From Chryseobacterium phocaeense (GTDB taxonomy: Bacteria > Bacteroidota > Bacteroidia > Flavobacteriales > Weeksellaceae): a stretch of 64,000 nt of DNA. Position 1 is the stretch's first letter, and each line of letters opens with the position of its first letter. The stretch covers positions 310,001 through 374,000 of the forward strand of contig NZ_LT827014.1 in NCBI RefSeq assembly GCF_900169075.1. The letters run 5' to 3'. Shown in pieces: positions 60,647-64,000 of the stretch. Made by a program: the position numbers and the translations under genes. Below the pieces are notes generated by a model. The model was not told where the DNA came from and did not search any database. It worked only from the letters and a program-made list of their open reading frames with translations.

Positions 60647-61528
60647 ATGGGAATTATTTTAAAGCCTATAGATGTTGTAGATGATATTACTCAGAAGGAG
60701 TTTACAGAAAAATATCTAAAGCCCAGAAGGCCCGTTGTCATCAAAAATATGGCAAGAAACTGGCCTGCTTACCAGAAATGGACGATGGATTATGTGAAGG
60801 AAGTGGTAGGTAATGTGGAAGTTCCTCTTTATGATTCTAAAAAAGCAGATCCTGCGGCTCCCATTAATACGCCTACTACGAAAATGAAGTTTGCAGATTA
60901 TATAGACCTCATCCAAAGAGAGCCTACTGATTTGAGAATTTTCTTTTTTGACCCAATAAAGCATGCCGGGAAGCTACTGGAAGATTATATCTCTCCTAAA
61001 GAACTTATGGGAGGCTTTCTGGATAAATATCCTTCTATGTTTTTTGGAGGAAAAGGATCTGTGACGTTCCTTCATTATGATATTGATATGGCTCACATTT
61101 TCCATACCCATTTCAACGGAAGAAAGCATGTAAAGCTTTTTGAATATAAATGGAAAGAAAGGCTGTATCAGCTTCCTTATGCGACCTATGCTCTGGAAGA
61201 TTATGATATTGATAATCCTGATTTCGAAAAATTTCCGGCCCTTGACGGGGTAGAAGGAATTGAATGTTTCCTGGAACATGGAGATACCCTTTTCATGCCT
61301 ACCGGATGGTGGCACTGGATGAAATACCTGGACGGAAGCTTCTCCATTTCTCTGAGAGCGTGGGACAAGTCCTGGGCGGTGAAAGCACACTCTTTGTGGA
61401 ACCTTACCGTACAGCGTAAATTCGACGATATTATGAAGTCCAATTTCAAAAAGAAATACATGGACTGGAAGGAAAAAGTAGCCATAAAAAGAGCAGAAAT
61501 TGCTTTAAAAAGAGGCTTACCAAGATAA
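60647..61528 (+). CDS. Cupin-like (JmjC/FIH-type) 2-oxoglutarate dioxygenase candidate
   Basis: A 293-residue cupin-like protein. The iron facial triad is visible as His143-x-Asp145 (FLHYDID) and His223 (PTGWWHWMKY), 80 residues apart as in FIH-type asparaginyl hydroxylases. Conserved RRPVVIKNMARNWPAYQKW at about 27-45 and FFGGKGSVT support the family. The C-terminus is a basic helix. It may hydroxylate a protein or small molecule; the substrate is unknown. It is a single-gene unit. Confidence 0.88.
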   Translation: MGIILKPIDVVDDITQKEFTEKYLKPRRPVVIKNMARNWPAYQKWTMDYVKEVVGNVEVPLYDSKKADPAAPINTPTTKMKFADYIDLIQREPTDLRIFFFDPIKHAGKLLEDYISPKELMGGFLDKYPSMFFGGKGSVTFLHYDIDMAHIFHTHFNGRKHVKLFEYKWKERLYQLPYATYALEDYDIDNPDFEKFPALDGVEGIECFLEHGDTLFMPTGWWHWMKYLDGSFSISLRAWDKSWAVKAHSLWNLTVQRKFDDIMKSNFKKKYMDWKEKVAIKRAEIALKRGLPR

Positions 61529-61532
61529 AACA

Positions 61533-61562
61533 AAAAGACGTTTCAGCTGAAGCGTCTTTTTT
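61533..61562. terminator. Bidirectional terminator
   Basis: AAAAGACG-TTTCAG pairs with CTGAAG-CGTCTTTT with almost no loop; A and T runs flank it. It serves the convergent cupin and Cys-rich genes. Confidence 0.88.
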
Positions 61563-61972
61563 TATGATTTTAAATTCAAAAGAAGTTCTTCCATATTCCT
61601 TGTTATCTCATTGCACGAAAAGCAGGCTTCTTTACCATCCTGCGAAAACCATCTGCAGTGTTCGCGGATCGGACAAAACATAAGCTCTGTTTCTTTATCG
61701 CTGTCTAAATTCTGAACCTTCCGGGACAGGGAGCATTTAGATTCTTCTTTATCCCATTGGGCACAGCCCTTTTCAACACATTTCCCTGTAAAACGGAACC
61801 TCTGCTCAAGACCGTTTTTATCATGATTCTGCTCCAGGAAATCTTCTGTAACGGTAAGGGGTGTGATAAAACTGACCTTACCGTCTTTTCCAACCACTCC
61901 AAAAAGCTGTGCCCCAACTTTTCCAAGATAACTGGGACACATCTTTTTTGAAGCAAAAGAATCAGCCTCCAT
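61562..61972 (-). CDS. Cys-rich hypothetical protein (possible metal or Fe-S binding)
   Basis: A 136-residue protein with eight cysteines at 12, 65, 70, 80, 100, 106, 117 and 120, in CVEKGCAQWDKEESKC and CPIREHCRWFSQDGKEACFSC. The spacing suggests zinc or an iron-sulfur cluster. I do not recognise a family. It overlaps the end of the upstream 93-residue gene by 11 bp, so the two are translationally coupled and probably act together. Confidence 0.75.
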   Translation of the reverse strand: MEADSFASKKMCPSYLGKVGAQLFGVVGKDGKVSFITPLTVTEDFLEQNHDKNGLEQRFRFTGKCVEKGCAQWDKEESKCSLSRKVQNLDSDKETELMFCPIREHCRWFSQDGKEACFSCNEITRNMEELLLNLKS

Positions 61973-62243
61973 ATCTTTTTATCTGGGACTGAATGTTCTG
62001 GATCTGGCTCTGGATATCAATTCCTGGTTTGAAAATAATGATTCCCCATGGAAACCAATCTTTTATTTTCATTGGTTTTAACAGTCCTTTGAAGTCTCTG
62101 TGCGCTCCGAAAGCCTGTGTATTGTCAATCTTTGAAAGTTCAGCAAGAACTACGCTCTGTATTCCCCTGTCGATGTTTTTCAGTTGTTCATCGGTAAGAT
62201 CTACCCCTTCCAATGAAACGAAAAATTGCTTTTTAGTGGCCAT
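61962..62243 (-). CDS. Small hypothetical protein paired with the Cys-rich protein
   Basis: A 93-residue soluble protein, MATKKQFFVSLEGVDLTDEQLKNIDRG and so on, ending SQIKRYGG. The first 45 residues form a likely helical leader-like segment and the rest has no known motif. The Gly-Gly end and small size next to a Cys-rich protein are noted, but nothing proves it is a precursor peptide. Upstream, GAACTTTG on the minus strand (62272-62279) is one base off a TAnnTTTG element. Confidence 0.7.
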   Translation of the reverse strand: MATKKQFFVSLEGVDLTDEQLKNIDRGIQSVVLAELSKIDNTQAFGAHRDFKGLLKPMKIKDWFPWGIIIFKPGIDIQSQIQNIQSQIKRYGG

Positions 62244-62384
62244 AACTATGGTTTTTATTGGTTTTATTAAGCAAAGTTCGCGGGAAATATTGTTGAAAAT
62301 TTAAGGAAAAACACCTTTATTGCATAAGTGGAAATCCGGGAAATTGATTTCTGGTTATCAGTATTTTAAATCATATTTCATGTA

Positions 62385-62514
62385 AGGAAGCACGAAGCTG
62401 GAAGATGGAAGTTATTGAACCCTTAAGAAGAGTTTTGTTCCTTTCTTATTCTTTTTTGACAAGAAATAATTAATCTAATATTAACTTCCGGCCTCCCTCT
62501 TCCAGCTTCAGTCC
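62385..62514. repeat. Imperfect inverted repeat of the GAAGATGGAAGTTA family, copy 4
   Basis: The left arm (GCACGAAGCTGGAAGATGG, then AAGTTA) is mirrored by TTAACTTCCGGCCTCCCTC, then TTCCAGCTTCAGTCC (62481-62514). It is the best preserved of the four copies and ends 10 bp before the M14 stop codon. Confidence 0.68.
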
Positions 62515-62523
62515 AATCTTAAA

Positions 62524-64000
62524 TCATAATATCCTGTAAATCGGGTACTGTCTGAATGTTTTTTCTTCGAAATAAGGAGAATTCCTGTAAATCCAGTCCA
62601 GCTGGGCCGTTCCGTCCTCCGAAAACTTTTTATCTGCTGATTTTTTAGCCTCAAAAGCGTCTTTCAGTTTTTTATCATTCTTCAGTAATTCTGAAGCGGT
62701 ATCTTCAAAAATATAAGCTGAATAATATTCTTTCTGGGCTAAAATTCCATCAAAAAAATTCCAGTTGAAAAATGAGTCTAATGCTTCAGGTTCAAGTGTT
62801 TCCACGATATACTTTACACCAGGCTGATCGGTTGAAACCAGATAATCTCCTGCCTGAAAAGCCATTTCCTTTTTTGCTGTGTCCACCGTGGTTTCATAAT
62901 GAAGGTAATGCCCTTCGTAAGGGTTTTTTACCGTTTTAAAATCTTTGATCTTATAGGATTCCACATGAGCAGTACTGTCTTTTTTAAGGACCGTTATCCT
63001 GATCCGGTTCCTTTTCAGTTCTTCAATAACACGGTATTGAGATTGAGGAACCACATAGTATTTAGGAATGGTAATATATCCTGTAGGCACCGCTGTGGTA
63101 AAGAGTTTGATCTTTTTCGTAAAAGGCTTATTCCTGTCGTAATACAACCTCGGTTTCCCGGAAATCTCACTGGGCTTATATTTTCCTTCATAGCCCTTGA
63201 AATCCATGGTAGAAAACTGTGTGGAATCTATTTTCCAACGAATTCCGTACTGCATCCCGACTTTGTATTGTTTTAAATTTTCAAGGCGAAGCTCTTTTAC
63301 TTTTTTATAATCTTTATCTAGTTTCTTAAGGTTGACCAGCATGTATCTGTAGGTAGCGTCCACCCTTTTGTCATAAGGCTTCAGCATGTGCGTTTCCGGA
63401 ACCGTTCCAAGGGAATTGAACAGTGAAGTATAGCCGGTAGAGTATCTGGGAGAATCCTCAAAAGCAGCAAATCCCTCATCCGGAACATCCCCGTGGATAT
63501 TGACGTAAGGTGTGCTTTCATAGCCCAGCTTTTTCATTTCTTCCAGATTCTGAGCCTGATAATCATTATAGAAATAATTCCCCAATGTTTTCCCAAGGCG
63601 TTCTTTAAAAGTTGAAATATAGGTAAAAGTATACTGATAATCAGCGCCGTTGCTTACATGATTGTCTATAAAAACATCCGGCTGCAGCCACTGATAAATT
63701 TCCTGAAAACTGCGGGCATTTTTAGAATCTGCTTTGATAAAATCCCGGTTCAGATCATAGTTTCTGAGATTCCCCCTGAAACCGTACTGCTCCGGGCCGT
63801 TCTGATTGGCCCTTGAGTGGGAACCTCTGTTCAGCATTCCGCTGACATTATATGCAGAAATAGCTGCGATGATGAAGTTCTGTGGTGTTTTTATTTTCTT
63901 TGCCGCCAGATCCCGCATAAGCATCATCGTGGCATCTATTCCGTCCGGTTCTCCGGGATGAATGCCGTTATTGACAAAAAGAACCGCCTTATTCTTCCTC
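62524..64000 (-). CDS. M14 family zinc metallopeptidase (5' partial)
   Basis: Carboxypeptidase-like enzyme whose start lies beyond the right edge. The frame is open to the edge, and its first visible residues are RKNKAVLFVNNGIHPGEPDGID, containing the zinc motif His-x-x-Glu. The third zinc ligand is His in VFIDNHVSNGADYQYTF, and NYDLNRDFIKADS supplies the substrate-binding Asn-x-x-Arg-like segment. The C-terminal half is a beta-rich region typical of longer Bacteroidetes M14 proteins. Probably exported, but the signal peptide is outside the window. Confidence 0.9.
   Translation of the reverse strand, partial: RKNKAVLFVNNGIHPGEPDGIDATMMLMRDLAAKKIKTPQNFIIAAISAYNVSGMLNRGSHSRANQNGPEQYGFRGNLRNYDLNRDFIKADSKNARSFQEIYQWLQPDVFIDNHVSNGADYQYTFTYISTFKERLGKTLGNYFYNDYQAQNLEEMKKLGYESTPYVNIHGDVPDEGFAAFEDSPRYSTGYTSLFNSLGTVPETHMLKPYDKRVDATYRYMLVNLKKLDKDYKKVKELRLENLKQYKVGMQYGIRWKIDSTQFSTMDFKGYEGKYKPSEISGKPRLYYDRNKPFTKKIKLFTTAVPTGYITIPKYYVVPQSQYRVIEELKRNRIRITVLKKDSTAHVESYKIKDFKTVKNPYEGHYLHYETTVDTAKKEMAFQAGDYLVSTDQPGVKYIVETLEPEALDSFFNWNFFDGILAQKEYYSAYIFEDTASELLKNDKKLKDAFEAKKSADKKFSEDGTAQLDWIYRNSPYFEEKTFRQYPIYRIL

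Noticed and set aside
61962..62243. Precursor peptide of a ribosomally made natural product
   Set aside because: The Gly-Gly is at the very end, no core peptide follows, and no recognisable modifying enzyme or exporter is adjacent.

Overview
The window looks like chromosomal DNA of a Chryseobacterium-type member of the Weeksellaceae/Flavobacteriia. Supporting signs are the gene order of the cell-division cluster, the long C-terminal tails of FtsZ and FtsA, GLPGLI, DUF4421, DUF3127 and DUF5690 family proteins, a type IX secretion sorting tail, large TonB-dependent receptors, and promoters of the Bacteroidetes form (TTTG, about 19 bp, then TAnnTTTG). I see no phage, integrase, transposase or CRISPR array.

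Layout. 1-17.6 kb is the dcw cluster on the + strand: mraZ (5' end outside the window), rsmH, ftsL-like, ftsI, murE, a four-helix-bundle gene, mraY, murD, ftsW, murG, murC, ftsQ, ftsA, ftsZ and a GatB/YqeY gene, closed by a strong terminator. Most junctions between these genes carry imperfect palindromes. 17.9-19.9 kb holds a bacilliredoxin and a GH3 family gene. 20.1-25.5 kb is a minus-strand run: mutL, rhomboid protease, two endonuclease/exonuclease/phosphatase paralogues and two lipoproteins. 25.9-29.9 kb has a DUF1275 membrane protein, a UspA-like orphan and a two-component system bracketed by long repeat hairpins.

30.2-39.6 kb is the most interesting block. It contains an XRE-cupin regulator, a TonB-dependent receptor, a DUF5690 MFS transporter, a TIGR03364-type FAD oxidoreductase, a phosphonatase-like HAD hydrolase with the DxAGT signature, and a secreted type I phosphodiesterase/alkaline-phosphatase-superfamily enzyme with LamG and T9SS domains. 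Read together this looks like a surface-to-cytoplasm utilisation locus for an aminophosphonate: release outside, TonB import, inner-membrane transport, oxidative deamination, then C-P bond hydrolysis. The receptor-to-hydrolase genes are separated by only 7-12 bp.

39.6-45.3 kb has a GNAT, a MocR-type regulator, an orphan and a six-repeat secreted protein. 45.5-46.0 kb carries four tRNA genes (Leu-TAG twice, Leu-TAA, Gly-GCC). 46.2-50.0 kb has DUF3127, aat, an EamA transporter and a TPR protein. 50.3-55.5 kb has glmM, DUF4421 and feoA-feoB-FeoB-associated protein behind a palindromic candidate iron operator. 55.6-60.2 kb has a GLPGLI gene and a TonB-receptor-like barrel that share an almost identical upstream promoter motif, with a DinB gene between them. 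60.6-64 kb has a JmjC-like cupin, a Cys-rich orphan pair and an M14 peptidase cut by the window end. Several families of imperfect inverted repeats occupy intergenic space throughout.
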